Positions 39,096 through 51,095 of a stretch of DNA of 64,000 nucleotides are shown here, piece after piece. Position numbers and translations under genes: made by a program. Origin of the DNA: Nematostella vectensis (taxonomy: Eukaryota > Cnidaria > Anthozoa > Actiniaria > Edwardsiidae); contig NC_064039.1 in the NCBI RefSeq assembly GCF_932526225.1, forward strand, positions 1,636,001 to 1,700,000, given 5' to 3'. The notes below the pieces were generated by a model. The model saw only the letters and a program-made list of their open reading frames with translations, was not told the origin of the DNA and did no database searches. Within the stretch, counting starts at the first letter, position 1, and every line of letters begins with the position of its first letter.

Positions 39096-39141
39096 ATGGC
39101 TTCAGTGAAGCCAAAAAGGCTATGAAATAGCATTTCATAGC
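39096..39141 (+). promoter_or_regulatory. Leader with 9-codon uORF and hairpin abutting the start codon
   Basis: The upstream ATG at 39096 encodes MASVKPKRL and stops at 39123-39125. Two perfect stems follow one another: ggcttc-agt-gaagcc and gctatgaaa-tagca-tttcatagc (39119-39141). The second ends at the base immediately before the main ATG (39142). The arrangement is repeated in units C-F and degraded in A. Confidence 0.6.
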
Positions 39142-40968
39142 ATGGATTCGCTTGGCATTTCGCACCTTAGCCTCGAGGAGCAACCCCAGCCACTTTCTCA
39201 CCCGTTAGATCATGGTGAAATGGGCCAAAGTGTCGAGATTTGTGGGGAAGGAGAAACTAAACATGGCGGCCGTTGGAGATCATCAGAGTCCCAGGAATCT
39301 GGGTACATGAGTGAAAGCGAACAAGAATCTCAAGATATATCGTCGAGTGATACACAAGATGGTTATTATTCAGACTACGGCTCGCAAGATATGCCAATGG
39401 AAGCCGTGAATATCGCAACAGAGGGCCCGAGAGAGAGCTATTGCGTCGACATACGAAACAAAGGGAATCTTGTGGTGACACTTGGGGATGACGGAGCGCA
39501 CACTTCCAATAGGCAGTTGGCCTTGCCTTCGAAGCGTCGTAATACAGATTCTGGTCACGGGGAAAGCAAGATTCCGAGACTACGCAAAAAAAATTCCAAT
39601 CAAATCGTGGGCGCGAATTCCAAGAAACAGAAATCTATTCCACAATACTTTCGCAAACAGAAGAGACGTGAGGTGGTGGGCTACAAAAGAGGTGATGAAT
39701 TAGATAAAAACATTCTCTCAAAAAATATATACATCGACATTAAAGAGAACTCGGGTTCCATTCAAATTTCCAATGACGCAAGCAAAGAAGATCTTGAAGA
39801 TTGCGTGACAGACGGAAGGTCGCGTAACACATACCACATCAACATAATGAATTCGTCGGGGAATATGGCGATAGGAGACAATGCAAAGTGCGAACATAAC
39901 TTTGTCACAGGAGAGTGTGTGACAGCAGATGGATTACATCCAAATGTGGTAGTATCCCCAACAGCACCCCTAGTGGTGCGAGCTGGCAAATCAGTGGCCA
40001 AAAGGACACAACTGATTTACAAACTGACTGGAGACATTTACCCATTACGTGAAAATGGAAAGTGGGACTTGTTTTATCAATGTGTTAATCAAGGGATTAA
40101 GATCGCTCGGGATGCTGGGCAAAAAGGTGTTAAGATATTTTTAATGATTGAGAAAAGCATTGGGCTGAGTTACCAGAAAAAGAATGAAGAGTCTCTCAAG
40201 CTTCTTAACAAGGCTAACAAAGAGATCTCAGAACATGCCCTGGAAATGCGAGAATTTCTGCTTGCACTTTCTCACAGTCAACTTGCTGCTCTTTACCGAA
40301 GAGAAAAAAAGAAATTGAAAACTTATGATGCATTAGCAAAAGCACAACAGAATGCAGTAATGGTTCCTTCTTTTTTGGTCAAAGGATTTACTGCATATGA
40401 GAGAGCAAGCACACTATCACTAGAACTTTCACTGGTTTCTATTTCAGAACCGGACAGAGATGAGCTAAAAAAAGAAGCCAAGGATGCCTTGAGGCTGGCT
40501 ATATCATTCTGTGAAGAAATGCTCCAACAGAATCCTGGATTATATCTTAGAAAACACATTTTTGCACTGTTGAAACTTGCACTTCTTGATCTCAACTGTC
40601 GCACCTCAGCGGCTCGCAGTCAGCCTGTCAGTGAGAGAGATGTCAATGAAGCAGAGGATTGCATCAAACACACAGAGCAGAAATACAGTCAACATCTTAA
40701 TGATTCTCTAAAAATCCAACTTTACACAGCAAAATGTGACCTGTGTTTCCGTAAGGCCCAAGTCCAATGCCAGGAAAACCAGACAGATAATGGTCACAAG
40801 CAGTTGGAGATTGAGCTGTACCAGCAAGCAATGGTGTATGGGGAAATGGCATTAAAGATGGCACAGAAGATAAACTTCCCCATAGATATCCAAGCATTAC
40901 AGGAGAGGCTGTCTGAGCTCAGAGTTCTGAGTGGAGATGCAACTTGTTCCAGGATAACTGAACTCTGA
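39142..40968 (+). CDS. 608-aa protein, copy B
   Basis: Same length and architecture as copy A, with the QKSIPQYF motif and all three Y-x-I-x-I...G-N repeats intact. Differences from A by eye: M27, C34, G36, S137, C314, K331, V406, H472, K531, Q562 and Y566, so roughly 98% identical. The changes are scattered with no frameshift or stop. The leader has the uORF and start-codon hairpin. The protein's role is unknown. Confidence 0.85.
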   Translation: MDSLGISHLSLEEQPQPLSHPLDHGEMGQSVEICGEGETKHGGRWRSSESQESGYMSESEQESQDISSSDTQDGYYSDYGSQDMPMEAVNIATEGPRESYCVDIRNKGNLVVTLGDDGAHTSNRQLALPSKRRNTDSGHGESKIPRLRKKNSNQIVGANSKKQKSIPQYFRKQKRREVVGYKRGDELDKNILSKNIYIDIKENSGSIQISNDASKEDLEDCVTDGRSRNTYHINIMNSSGNMAIGDNAKCEHNFVTGECVTADGLHPNVVVSPTAPLVVRAGKSVAKRTQLIYKLTGDIYPLRENGKWDLFYQCVNQGIKIARDAGQKGVKIFLMIEKSIGLSYQKKNEESLKLLNKANKEISEHALEMREFLLALSHSQLAALYRREKKKLKTYDALAKAQQNAVMVPSFLVKGFTAYERASTLSLELSLVSISEPDRDELKKEAKDALRLAISFCEEMLQQNPGLYLRKHIFALLKLALLDLNCRTSAARSQPVSERDVNEAEDCIKHTEQKYSQHLNDSLKIQLYTAKCDLCFRKAQVQCQENQTDNGHKQLEIELYQQAMVYGEMALKMAQKINFPIDIQALQERLSELRVLSGDATCSRITEL

Positions 40969-42805
40969 ACTCCCACTTCCCAAAATGCTCAAAAGAGTCT
41001 TAAGGACTGCTGTTTCCATGCATTTTGGGAAGTAATTGTACAGATATTCTCAAGAGAGAATTGATCCTTTTGTGGTGGTGTACATGTGATGATAAAAAGG
41101 AAACCAATACACCTGCATATATAGATGTGACATAACCTTAATATGATAACCTTAGTTATCCTTTAATTAGTACACGAACTTTCCATAATAAACCAACAAC
41201 AACTTGACAGGCCGTTCGCCTGGGAACATGTGAGTCACCTGAGCCTACACTATTTACAGGGGTCTACTTCCTGACACAGGTATCCCGGTCAGTATATGAC
41301 ACTTAAAATTCAGCAAGTTAGTAATAGGTTAATTACCGAGATCAGAGGCAATAAGCGATATACATCCCGAGGCCGTAGGCCGAAGGCTCGAGGTAATTAA
41401 CTGACTTATTACAGATTGACAAAGGTTTCCACGCAAAAATGTTTTTCAGAATCTTTATCTTTGAAATTGAACCCTGATTGAACGAAGAGTGGTGTGGAGG
41501 ATTCAAGCGGCATTAGCACATATATCGAAAAGTTATTTCTGCAATTTCTACGGCAATCAAAAAGGAAAACTATTAACGATCAACCACATCGGTATGTGCT
41601 AAATAGTCACGAAAACTATTTCATCCTTGAAAAGAAAGGCCTTCGCGGCCATTTATGAGATTTCACAAGCGTTTGAATGAGATTTGTTGCACCCTTTATT
41701 TTGCATAACACTCGAATTTTTCTGAGATGGAGAGCGACGAAGGCGTGTCCTAACTGACAGAGAATACGTTTTCGCAAGCCGAACAGATTCTTCCGGATTT
41801 CGATCTTGTCAGAACGATCCTTGGAACAACAAGCCGTTATATTACAATTCTAAGTGAAGAAGAAGTTGAGAAGAGAAAGCACGACAGGATTCCGGAGAAC
41901 ACGAAAACCAACACGGAGTGGGCTGTTCGTACCTGACAAGAGTGGGCAGAAGAGAGGGATTAGAACCAGAGCTGTGGCAGCAGTAGGATCGGATAGTTTC
42001 GATAGTACGTGTTCGATTGTAGGGTTGATAAAGTAATGAGAGAGGATGTTTGTAAGGTTGATAAAGTCATAAAGAGCGAGAGCGAAAGTGGCAATAAACC
42101 CCTAAAAAAACAGGTGCAGGTGTAAGAAATTTATATTTGAAGTTTGTCATGTTTATGGTCCAATAGATTTTGGATAATTGTAAAGTTAAGTGCCATATGG
42201 TTGGGGTTTGATATTCAGCATGAAGGAGTGCAGGTAGTGAATTGATTTAATTGCTCATTATAAATGCAAGGGATGTATACGAGCTTCCCTGGGATGTATC
42301 TATATACATCCCTTGCATTTATAATGAGCAATCTAATTCAATTCATCAGCCCTGCTCTTCCCTGCTAAATATCAAAACCCTCCCCGGGCTCTTAGCTACT
42401 TGCCTATATATTAATGAGGTTTGTACGTGAAATAAAGCCCTACAGAAACAATGGAAACCGTGTCAATCATGTAATAATGAAATATAAATGAGGTCATTAT
42501 ATGATTGTGATAAATCAATGTTGATATATTTATGAATAAACTGTTACAATTATACCCAAGGATCAAAGCTAATTATTTTTCAAACTGCTTTTGTGAGACC
42601 CCTTCATAGTTTTGGGGCTCACATTTTAGTTGCAAAACTGTTGCTTTACATAAAAAATCAGATATCCTATATTTTGTGAATAATGATGATCATAATAAAT
42701 AAAGGTATTATGTCTATGAATATACCAAAAGCACAATTAACAAAACTACCCTTGGCATATTTTTTTATACAGTCCCGGTACCACTAAAAGCATAAATCAA
42801 AATGA

Positions 42806-44167
42806 TTAGGGCCTGAACACATTTTAATGGAGAAACTATTGGATCTGTTCACGTTTTCAATCTCAGGAACCCATATACAGTTTCTCAGTTTTCCATATTT
42901 GTATGTGAACGTATGGTAGATGTTGTTGTTGAAAATCACTCGGTTGATTGCCATTATTAATAATAAGAAATGTCTATTGGCAGACCATTACATTTTTGAT
43001 GAAGGGTAGGGCAAATACAAAAAGAAAATACAAATTGGTGCACAGTCCTTGTGGGGAATCCCCGTTTTAGTCACGTGACGTGATCTCTGCGTATATACCA
43101 TTAGCCCCCGAAGCTGTATCAGTATCCATTCAATGGTGGGGCTGTCAACTAGCGCCACATAAAAATGGCTTCAGTGAAGCCAAAAAGGCTATGAAATAGC
43201 ATTTCATAGCATGGATTCGCTTGGCATTTCGCACCTTAGCCTCGAGGAGCAACCCGGAGAGCACGAAAACCAACACGGTGTGGGCTGTTCGTACCTGACA
43301 AGAGTGGGCAGAAGAGAGGGATTAGAACCAGAGCTGTGGCAGCAGTAGGATCGGATAGTTTCGATAGTACGTGTTCGATTGTAGGGTTGATAAAGTAATG
43401 AGAGAGGATGTTTGTAAGGTTGATAAAGTCATAAAGAGCGAGAGCGAAAGTGGCAATAAACCCCTAAAAAAACAGGTGCAGGTGTAAGAAATTTATATTT
43501 GAAGTTTGTCATGTTTATGGTCCAATAGATTTTGGATAATTGTAAAGTTAAGTGCCATATGGTTGGGGTTTGATATTCAGCATTAAGGAGTGCAGGTAGT
43601 GAATTGATTTAATTGCTCATTATAAATGCAAGGGATGTATACGAGCTTCCCTGGGATGTATCTATATACATCCCTTGCATTTATAATGAGCAATCTAATT
43701 CAATTCATCAGCCCTGCTCTTCCCTGCTAAATATCAAAACCCTCCCCGGGCTCTTAGCTACTTGCCTATATATTAATGAGGTTTGTACGTGAAATAAAGC
43801 CCTACAGAAACAATGGAAACCGTGTCAATCATGTAATAATGAAATATAAATGAGGTCATTATATGATTGTGATAAATCAATGTTGATATATTTATGAATA
43901 AACTGTTACAATTATACCCAAGGATCAAAGCTAATTATTTTTCAAACTGCTTTTGTGAGACCCCTTCATAGTTTTGGGGCTCACATTTTAGTTGCAAAAC
44001 TGTTGCTTTACATAAAAAATCAGATATCCTATATTTTGTGAATAATGATGATCATAATAAATAAAGGTATTATGTCTATGAATATACCAAAAGCACAATT
44101 AACAAAACTACCCTTGGCATATTTTTTTATACAGTCCCGGTACCACTAACAGCATAAATCAAAATGA
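42806..44167 (+). repeat. Array unit C (internally deleted, about 1.36 kb)
   Basis: Keeps promoter, leader, the first 15 codons and the 3' non-coding part, but lacks about 2.7 kb. The junction at 43253-43256 joins 'gagcaaccc' in the ORF to 'ccggagagcacg' from the downstream region with a 2-base overlap (cc). Confidence 0.92.
43211..43348 (+). pseudogene. Truncated 45-codon fusion ORF in unit C
   Basis: The first 15 codons of the 608-aa ORF (MDSLGISHLSLEEQP) run across the deletion junction into formerly non-coding sequence, ending ...PELWQQ and TAG. Promoter and leader are intact, so a 45-residue peptide could be made. No function is evident. Confidence 0.6.
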
Positions 44168-44214
44168 TTAGGGCCTGAACACATTTTAATGGAGAAACTA
44201 TTGGATCTGTTCAC

Positions 44215-44345
44215 TCGCCCCATGACAGGTTCTCCAATAGGGTTCTGGATTCCGGATCCTAGTGTGTGGATTCCGGATCCTAGTGTGTGGATTCCGGATT
44301 CCATGTGGGTTTTTTCCCCTGGATTCCGGATTCCATTTTTGTGTT
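44215..44345. repeat. Left TIR and subterminal repeats of the 6.9-kb segment
   Basis: The 16-bp TIR is followed by two tandem copies of ggattccggatcctagtgtg and two further ggattccggattcca motifs. The same motif cluster occurs near the other end. Confidence 0.8.
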
Positions 44346-44830
44346 CCAGGTTTTTTACAAAATTTTAAATACCTCGAGTGCCTATATGTTCTAAATCTTT
44401 CTAATGCCTGTAAAGTTTTGTTTTTACCTTTCGATTCCATTTATAAACGTTTTGCGTTGTGTCGCTCGTTGTGTAGACCACATCAAGAAATTTTAAAAGA
44501 AACAGTTTTTTTATTACTGTCAAAAAACAAAACTGCATATCAAAGCATACTGTATCTTTTGTCTGTGCGTTACGTGGATAACTATGCTTCGATATAAGTC
44601 GAAAAATTGCAAATTTAATAGATCAAGGAAACCTTATTAACTCATCGGGCAATAAATGTTGCTGAGAATATGCCTACTTCTTTGTATATCAAAACACATT
44701 ATCAGGCTCTGGTATTTTGTTTGACCGTGCCATTGTGGCCCGCTTTGGTGGAATATCAGGGCGAGTTTAGGAGAGCCATGGTAAGTATTTTGGCACGAGC
44801 CTATAACAATAACTAAAGTAGACATCACTA

Positions 44831-45465
44831 TCGTAAAATGAAACGCGTTGTTTAGCGTCCTGATAAACTAACGCCTTCCACTCTCCTCGGGAACGACTCT
44901 TCTGTTGCTTCTGTGGGTCTGTGGGGGTAGAAGAAGCCAGCCACTTTCCTTCTTCGTTCTCATCTTTCCGTGTCTTTCCATGTCTGATGTGGAACGATTA
45001 CTAGGGCAATAACCTACGCTTTAAGATCAGGCAGGGGCTCGGCCAGCTTGCAGTCTTCGCGCACCAACAGACTAAGAGACTTTGTCACGCACAAGTACTT
45101 TAATGTAATGTAATGTTGCTAGTATAGCTTTGTGTCTCTACCTGTAATTCAGCCGAAACACTGCGAGAGGTCATATGTGAATAAACTTGAATTATTATTA
45201 TGTCTTCTTGAGTTATGGTTGCGGTCTGGTCATCAATGGTGAGGCTTTCTACTTTTGCCAGCAGAGATCTGGGGAATTGCCGTTGCATACCTCGTCGAAG
45301 GTATATTTCAGATGGTCATCAGTCTGATCGAGCCATCTGAAAGTTACGCTGTTCTTTTGGAATCGTCCAGTTGCAGCGATGACCAGAACGTCTTCCCTCA
45401 TAACGGCGAGCCAATACGGAGATGCTTTCCGTCGGCAATCGTGTCTGACGGCGACGATGACGACT
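44831..45465 (-). pseudogene. Partial duplicate of the NHL gene 3' end
   Basis: 44831-45010 repeats the sequence at 45466 onward (cgtaaaatgaaacgcgttgt...), and 45200-45470 repeats 45657-45915 (gttatggttgcggtctggtc...). About 180 unrelated bases and small indels lie between. It is a decayed direct duplication of the last part of the adjacent gene, with no intact frame. Confidence 0.75.
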
Positions 45466-48400
45466 ATCGTAAAATGAAACGCGTTGTTTTGCGTCCTGAT
45501 AAACTAACCCCTTCCACTCTCGCCGAAAACGACTCTTCTGTTGCTTCTGTGGGGGTAGAAGAAGACTCTCCATTTGTCAGCCACTTTCTTTCTTCGTTCT
45601 CATCTTCCCGTGTCTCCACCGTCTGATCATTACCGTTCGCAATTCTCGAAAGTTTGATGTCTTCTTCGGGAGTTATGGTTACGATCTGGTCATCAATGGT
45701 GAGGCTTTCTACTTTTGCCAGCAGACATCTAGGGGAATTGCCGTTGCATACCTCGTGGAAGGTATATTTTAGATGGTCATCAGTCTGATCGAGCCATCTG
45801 AAAGTTACGCTGTTCTTCTGGAATCGTCCAGTTGCAGCGGTGACCAAAACGTCTTCCATCATAACGGCGAGCCAATACGGAGATGCCTCCCGTCGGCGAT
45901 CGTGTCTGACGGCGACAATTTCGTCTTTGTAGTACAAGACCTGCACCCTGGTACTTCCACCGGTGTCATTTACTGTGACTGTTGATCGAGCTTCACTTAC
46001 GAAGTCTAGCACGTCGTCTGAGCCCGTTTCGATTCGGTCAGGCAGCATACTCAGTGAGTATGGAAGGGTTCCTGTCAGCTCTTTTGTCTTAGCTCGGACA
46101 TTTGCTTGTCGCACTCCTCTCCCATACTCCCGTGTAAATTTCCCCATGGTCCCTGCACGTCTGCGGTCTTCTGTCTCATCACCAGTCCATTCTTTCGTCT
46201 GCGTTTTCTTGGATGGCCTCTGCATCAGACTTGCTGGATCGCCCGAGATAATCTTCTCCGGATAAAACGAGTTCGGCCCTGTGAAGTATGTAAAATGCTT
46301 CTGGTAAATTCGGAGCATGTCATCTTCCACACAGCGCGCTCGTCTATAAGCATACTCCACCATAGTTGGCATGTCATGATCGGCACGCGTGGCTTTGAAG
46401 AAGCACTCGACAGAAAGAGTTGTCAGACTCGCAAATCTGATCTCCTCCAGGACTCGCTCTTCACCGATCTCTGTTAAGGTGTTTGCGAGGCTGGTCAGTG
46501 AGTCAAGCGCGATTTGGAATGACTGTCGGGTGCAACGTGGATATGTCATGTCAGGGCCATTCGTGCTCTCCTTTGCCTTTTCTTCATGATCTAATAAAAA
46601 CGCGACCAGATGTTCTATCTGTCTTTTGTGTTCGTCAGACCTCTCGGGGAAATTCTCTTTCTCACACTTCTTATCCAGGCGGAACACATTGGCATACATC
46701 GACATATTCTGCTGGAGATGCACCAGTCCAACAGCTGATGTAACCATTCTAACGGCCTTGTTACCAGTGTCGCAAGCAAAGATCGTATTACGGTAGCTAC
46801 ATAGCCCTGATGGAGCGTTCCACGGGGCATCTAAACCATCACAATGGCCTGCATCCGTTGAACTAGAGATTGCTGTTGGGGTGTTATCACTGGTTACAGG
46901 ATCCACCTCTGTCATGGTCAGCAGCGTGTTGATCTTACTTGATGAGACGAACACAGTTCCTTCCTCGGTCACTGCTATTCCTGTAGGAGCCACAACACCT
47001 GATACTGTCCGAGTGATTGTTTTGTGTACAAGATAGCACACGTAGACACAAGGAGCGTTCTCTTTGCAGTCTCCAACAAGAATGTGATCGTCATCCCTGG
47101 TAACCGCTATCGACGTTAGGATACTTGTCCGGCCAAAAGATAATATGGCATTCAGATGTCCAGAATAGTTCCCATTTGCATCAGAATTAATATTTGTGAT
47201 AGAGAATAACATTTGCTCGCGAATGTCCGATACATAGAGTGTAAAAGGATCCTTGTGTGATCTGCAAATGCCAAATGGAGACTTCATTCTTCTGAGTCAG
47301 ATGTCAAAGTAAGGTCCCCTACTGTCACCTGGCGAATACGCCGAGTTGCGCATTCCTCGTCCCCATCTCTATCCTCATCTCCATTCTCAGACGTGTCGGA
47401 ACCTAGATTAAGCCTAGACGAATGACAAAAAAGGGAGGTGCAGTCTATAACTCTTATTCGGCCATTTTCCTGATCACAAACGTAGATAACTTTACCATCG
47501 ATATCTAGATCAGCAGGATCTCTCATTTTCACTCCCTTTCCTTGTCCGTTTGCGTGACCTGGTCCATTGCCCCCTGCAATTAATGTTACGTTTACCGGAC
47601 AGTGCATATCGAGCATATACACGGCATGCTGATGTCGATCACTAACGAAAAGCTTACTATGGCAAGGTGAAAAACACACTCCAACTGGATGCTTGAGAAT
47701 TTTGCCATTTCTTCGCCACTGTTTGAATTCTAGCTCTGGTACTAAGGTGGTTGTTACCCGTTTGTCCGGGATGGACGCCTGGACTCCATGTCTATGGATC
47801 TCAATGGCTGTCTCAACGTCCATCCGGTCTTTGTTGCGGACAGCCTTCATTGAGACATTTCTTTTCATTTCTTCCATCTCTCTTCGGAGAAGCAGAAGAA
47901 GTCGCACATTCACAAGATAGCCATTGATGTCGACCCAGTACCAAAAATCCGCTAACCGTACGCTTTTGATATTATGAGGTGGGTCTGGGAAAGGAACTTG
48001 GTAAGGGTATGAAGCTTTATCCTGTAGCATTCTGTTTATAAAGGACTTCTGTTTGGGGTCACAATCTGTTGACCAAACTAAGGGGAGAAGCCGTTTCCAA
48101 GGGATTTCCTTTTCCTTTAGGCACTCGAGACAAGGACGACGGAGAGGATGCCACTCGCTATGTCCAAGCAGGAGGCACTGTGCGCACACCGATTTATTTT
48201 CAAAGCAAATGTCACAATGGCAAATACAATCCAGATCGTCTTGAACACAACGTGCACATCTATTCACAGCGCTAAATATGTCTTGGTACATATGTTCTAT
48301 TGTGTCCGCACCTCCCTTGCTCCCATAGTAAAAAACTCCAACTGGGAAGTTAATTTTGTCATCAAGAGAGCTCTCTCTTACTTCTCTTGCTTGAGTGACA

Positions 48401-49387
48401 AACTGTCGCGTCTTTAGGAAGCTGGTGACACTTTCACTTGACGTCATAATACGTAGAATTTCATCATACGAAAGACGGTCTGGGTCTACCAGACCGACTA
48501 CCGTCTTCAGATATGGAGAATATTCTAAGGCTGGCTTAATTGCCATCTCATCTGTGGAGATACAACACAGGTAGCCATTCACTTCGTTGCTCTTGATGGC
48601 GACAACGTCTTTCTCTGCACATGTTTCAATGCAAAATAGAACGTCTTCACCATAAACACGCCCTTCAAGATGTGGAGGCGGGGCATGTCTTATCACCGTC
48701 CTTGGGTGTAAGAAGCTCAGATTATGTGTCTGAACGAAGCCTTGAGGTGTCTGAGCCGCATGTCGCCCTTGGCCGTGGTTTTCTCGACCGCAAAGAAGGT
48801 AAGAAGCGACAGGCTTGCAATTGAACTGTACGCTGGAATCGCGTTAATGCGGGATAAAGCTCCGTTAACGCCTCGGCCTCTACAACGCCTAGTGCACGCG
48901 AACAAAAGGAATGAACCTGTTCGTAAAACACGTGGTTCTTTGGGAGTATCCCAGATGATGTTAAGAAAGCAAGCATTGCTGCAGCCTCATCCATCTTCTC
49001 TAGGTCAAGTAAGAGATCCGCCTTTTTTGGCGGTTCTAGTCATAACGGAGAATTGTCTTGATGTTCTTCCTCATCGTCGCCTTCGCTAGTTGAGCTCCGT
49101 TCCTCGTCACTATCATTTGGCTCACTGATGTTGCCTTCCTCACACAGCTCTGATAAGTGGACGAGGAGGGGATGTGCGGAAGAACCCACAACTTTCAGAC
49201 AAAGGCGTTTGATGTCGTCTGTAGCAGCCTCAAGAGTACAGGGCCTGTCCGCCACACCATCTAACACGGTTAAAAGGACATCAATTGAATCATTCGATAA
49301 TTCTCCTTTGTTCCGAAGTTCAAGGACATATTCCACCATTTCCTTCGTTTTGTCAGAGACGCGCTGGGCGATTGCAGTCATTGCCAT
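45464..49387 (-). pseudogene. Cys-rich/NHL beta-propeller protein gene, interrupted
   Basis: Read on the minus strand, homologous-looking protein sequence runs from ATG 49387 through about 1,300 codons in four pieces. The first is 49387-49043 (MAMTAIAQRVSDKTKEMVEY). TGA at 49042-49040 follows, then the same frame continues (PPKKADLLLDLEKMDEAAAM). A frame change follows near 48807-48820 into ASYLLCG...VIRHAPPP, and the long frame ends at TGA 47284. A second frame change at 47284-47287 leads into KSPFGIC... to 45464. The middle contains a Cys/His cluster (CARC...CHCDIC...CAQC...CLEC). Then come about six NHL-type blades (HPVGVCFSP..LFVSDR, DPADLDID..YVCDQ, SPFGICRS, SIAVTRDDD, PTGIAVTEEG, PSGLC) that straddle the second break. 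Similar NHL proteins are, as I recall, expanded in corals and hydrozoans. Function is unknown. Confidence 0.75.
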
Positions 49388-50959
49388 AAATAGGCTTGAT
49401 ATGGACTTCCTCATTATATATATTAAACTACGTACATAAAAATGAATAAGCAAACATTTGATTTTTCCCTCGTTATGCAAATAAGATCACCAATTCTTTT
49501 GCAGGCCTATAACCTGCATACGCCCCTGATTATAATCTCAACCAAATATCAGTCCAACAAAAAGTATGTGAAAGCTATAGGCAATGGCCTTATTTTTCAA
49601 GTTGCATGATAACCAACAAAAAAGCAGTAATCAGAGTACAAGCTCATTCCCAATAAAAGAATTTAACAGTCGTTCAAATCAGGAAAGTTCACTTCCCTGT
49701 TCAAATCAAATCCTTTTTTCATCTTATTTTCTTCTGTTGCCTTTTTTTTGTCAACATGTTTATCTTATTTTTTCAAACATGTTTTTAGATTATTTTGTGA
49801 TTTTGCCACCTCCCCTTCCCCCCTCTGATTCCTGCTATGGCTTTGTTTGTTATACGAGTATCAAAACATACCTCAGACGTGTCTTGACGTGTCGTGACTG
49901 TTGAAGATTATAGTAGTAGTTATTGAAATCCTAGTTTTGTCGATGTTTGTAGACAACTTTCACCCCAAACATTACCGTTGCATCGGCATTTTTCAAATGA
50001 AAGACAAAGAACAAGTAAATAAAGTTTCATTTTGTAGAAAAACTTAATTTCGCAAAGCTGTTTATATTTTTTAGGCGCACTGTGACAGCTAAATGTCAAA
50101 TCATTAGACTGAGATAAAACCTTATTGATGTTAGCCTTGATTAGCCCACTTTATACCGGGCAGTGGAATGTTTTTTTCTGTGATGAAAACTTTCTACAAC
50201 TCGACACAACTAGAACATGAAGCGATTTCCCGTAAGTTAGCTCTATGGCGGGCAATTAAGATTTTTTAAGAAAAACCCGAAAATTTTACCGTTTGACTTT
50301 CCGGGTTTCTGAGTTTATCAGCGTTTTAAGAAACGACTACCTGGAAGCACAAGTAGTGCTTTTCCCTTCCCAATTAAAAGAAAACAAATTGAACTAGCTA
50401 ATTATCTCATAAAGATCACTGATTCCACATGAAAACGATGTGTAGCCATTTTGGGAAACAAGGTAGGTTTAATAATAACGGCAATATTTTTGGGGTCGTA
50501 GCTTTTGGGGTCACAGGTTTTAGGTCTTCGTTTTGTAGACACCCAACTTACACGTGTTTTGAAGTGAAAACTCTTTTGACCGATTACTTCGTCGAGATCA
50601 GAACTTCCTGTTCTCACAGATATGGCGAAGCGATTTCTTATGGGTGTTTTTTTACAATACAATAATAATTTAAATAACTGAATGTCATTATCAATAAGAA
50701 TTCGAAAGAATAAATCTGCCCTTACCCTCCTTTGTTGTTGATTCTTGCCTGTGTGAAGCTAGAAAGCGAGAACTTGGAGGTGATTGATCGTATGTTCAAA
50801 CCTACCCGCGTCTCATTGGCTAATAAAATAATAACCATGGAATGGCTTCTTCGTCAACTGCCAAAAGGTTGAAATGAAAATCACGTGCATATAAACAGAT
50901 AAATCAAATGAATTTTGGAAAAAGAAGCCAAATATTAAAATAATTTTTATACTTATTCT
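49388..50959. other. Non-coding part of the 6.9-kb segment
   Basis: AT-rich with short homopolymers. No transposase, RT or other recognisable coding region was found on either strand. A TATA-like tatatataat lies just upstream of the NHL gene start at about 49415-49424. Confidence 0.5.
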
Positions 50960-51095
50960 TGTTTTCCGGATTCCAGCTTAAGTGTTGGATTCCGGATCCT
51001 AGTGTGTGGATTCCGGATTCCAGTAGCATGGATTCCAGATTCCAAGTCTCATTTTTTCATGGATTCCGGATTCCGGATTACCTGTCATAGGGCGA
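50960..51095. repeat. Right TIR and subterminal repeats of the 6.9-kb segment
   Basis: Several ggattccgga(t/tt)cc motifs, including ggattccggatcctagtgtg, run up to the terminal acctgtcatagggcga. The internal motifs are in the same orientation as those at the left end, while the outermost 16 bases are inverted. Confidence 0.8.

Larger units (their letters stand above)
38741..42805 (+). repeat. Array unit B (full length, about 4.07 kb)
   Basis: Directly abuts unit A and contains the ORF at 39142. It lacks the roughly 66-bp stretch present in A and F. The non-coding downstream 1.8 kb closely follows the other units. Confidence 0.93.
44215..51095. mobile_element. 6.9-kb TIR-bounded segment (DNA-transposon-like) carrying an NHL gene
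   Basis: Ends are tcgccccatgacaggt (44215-44230) and acctgtcatagggcga (51080-51095), a 16-bp inverted repeat with one mismatch. It is flanked by the 6-bp duplication gttcac (44209-44214, 51096-51101). The uninterrupted site exists in the other units as ctgttcacgttttcaat, which proves insertion. Both ends also hold clusters of ggattccggatcctagtgtg repeats in direct orientation. No transposase motif was recognised. The only sizeable coding matter is the broken NHL gene. A 6-bp duplication is known for Dada, IS3EU and Polinton elements, but other assignments are possible. Confidence 0.8.

Noticed and set aside
44262-44597. 111-codon plus-strand ORF at the left end of the TIR segment
   Set aside because: It begins in the ggattccgga repeats, and the rest has no recognisable domain or conserved pattern.
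44215-51095. Polinton/Maverick assignment from the 6-bp duplication
   Set aside because: The TIRs are only 16 bp, and no polymerase B, integrase, ATPase or capsid-like frame is present.
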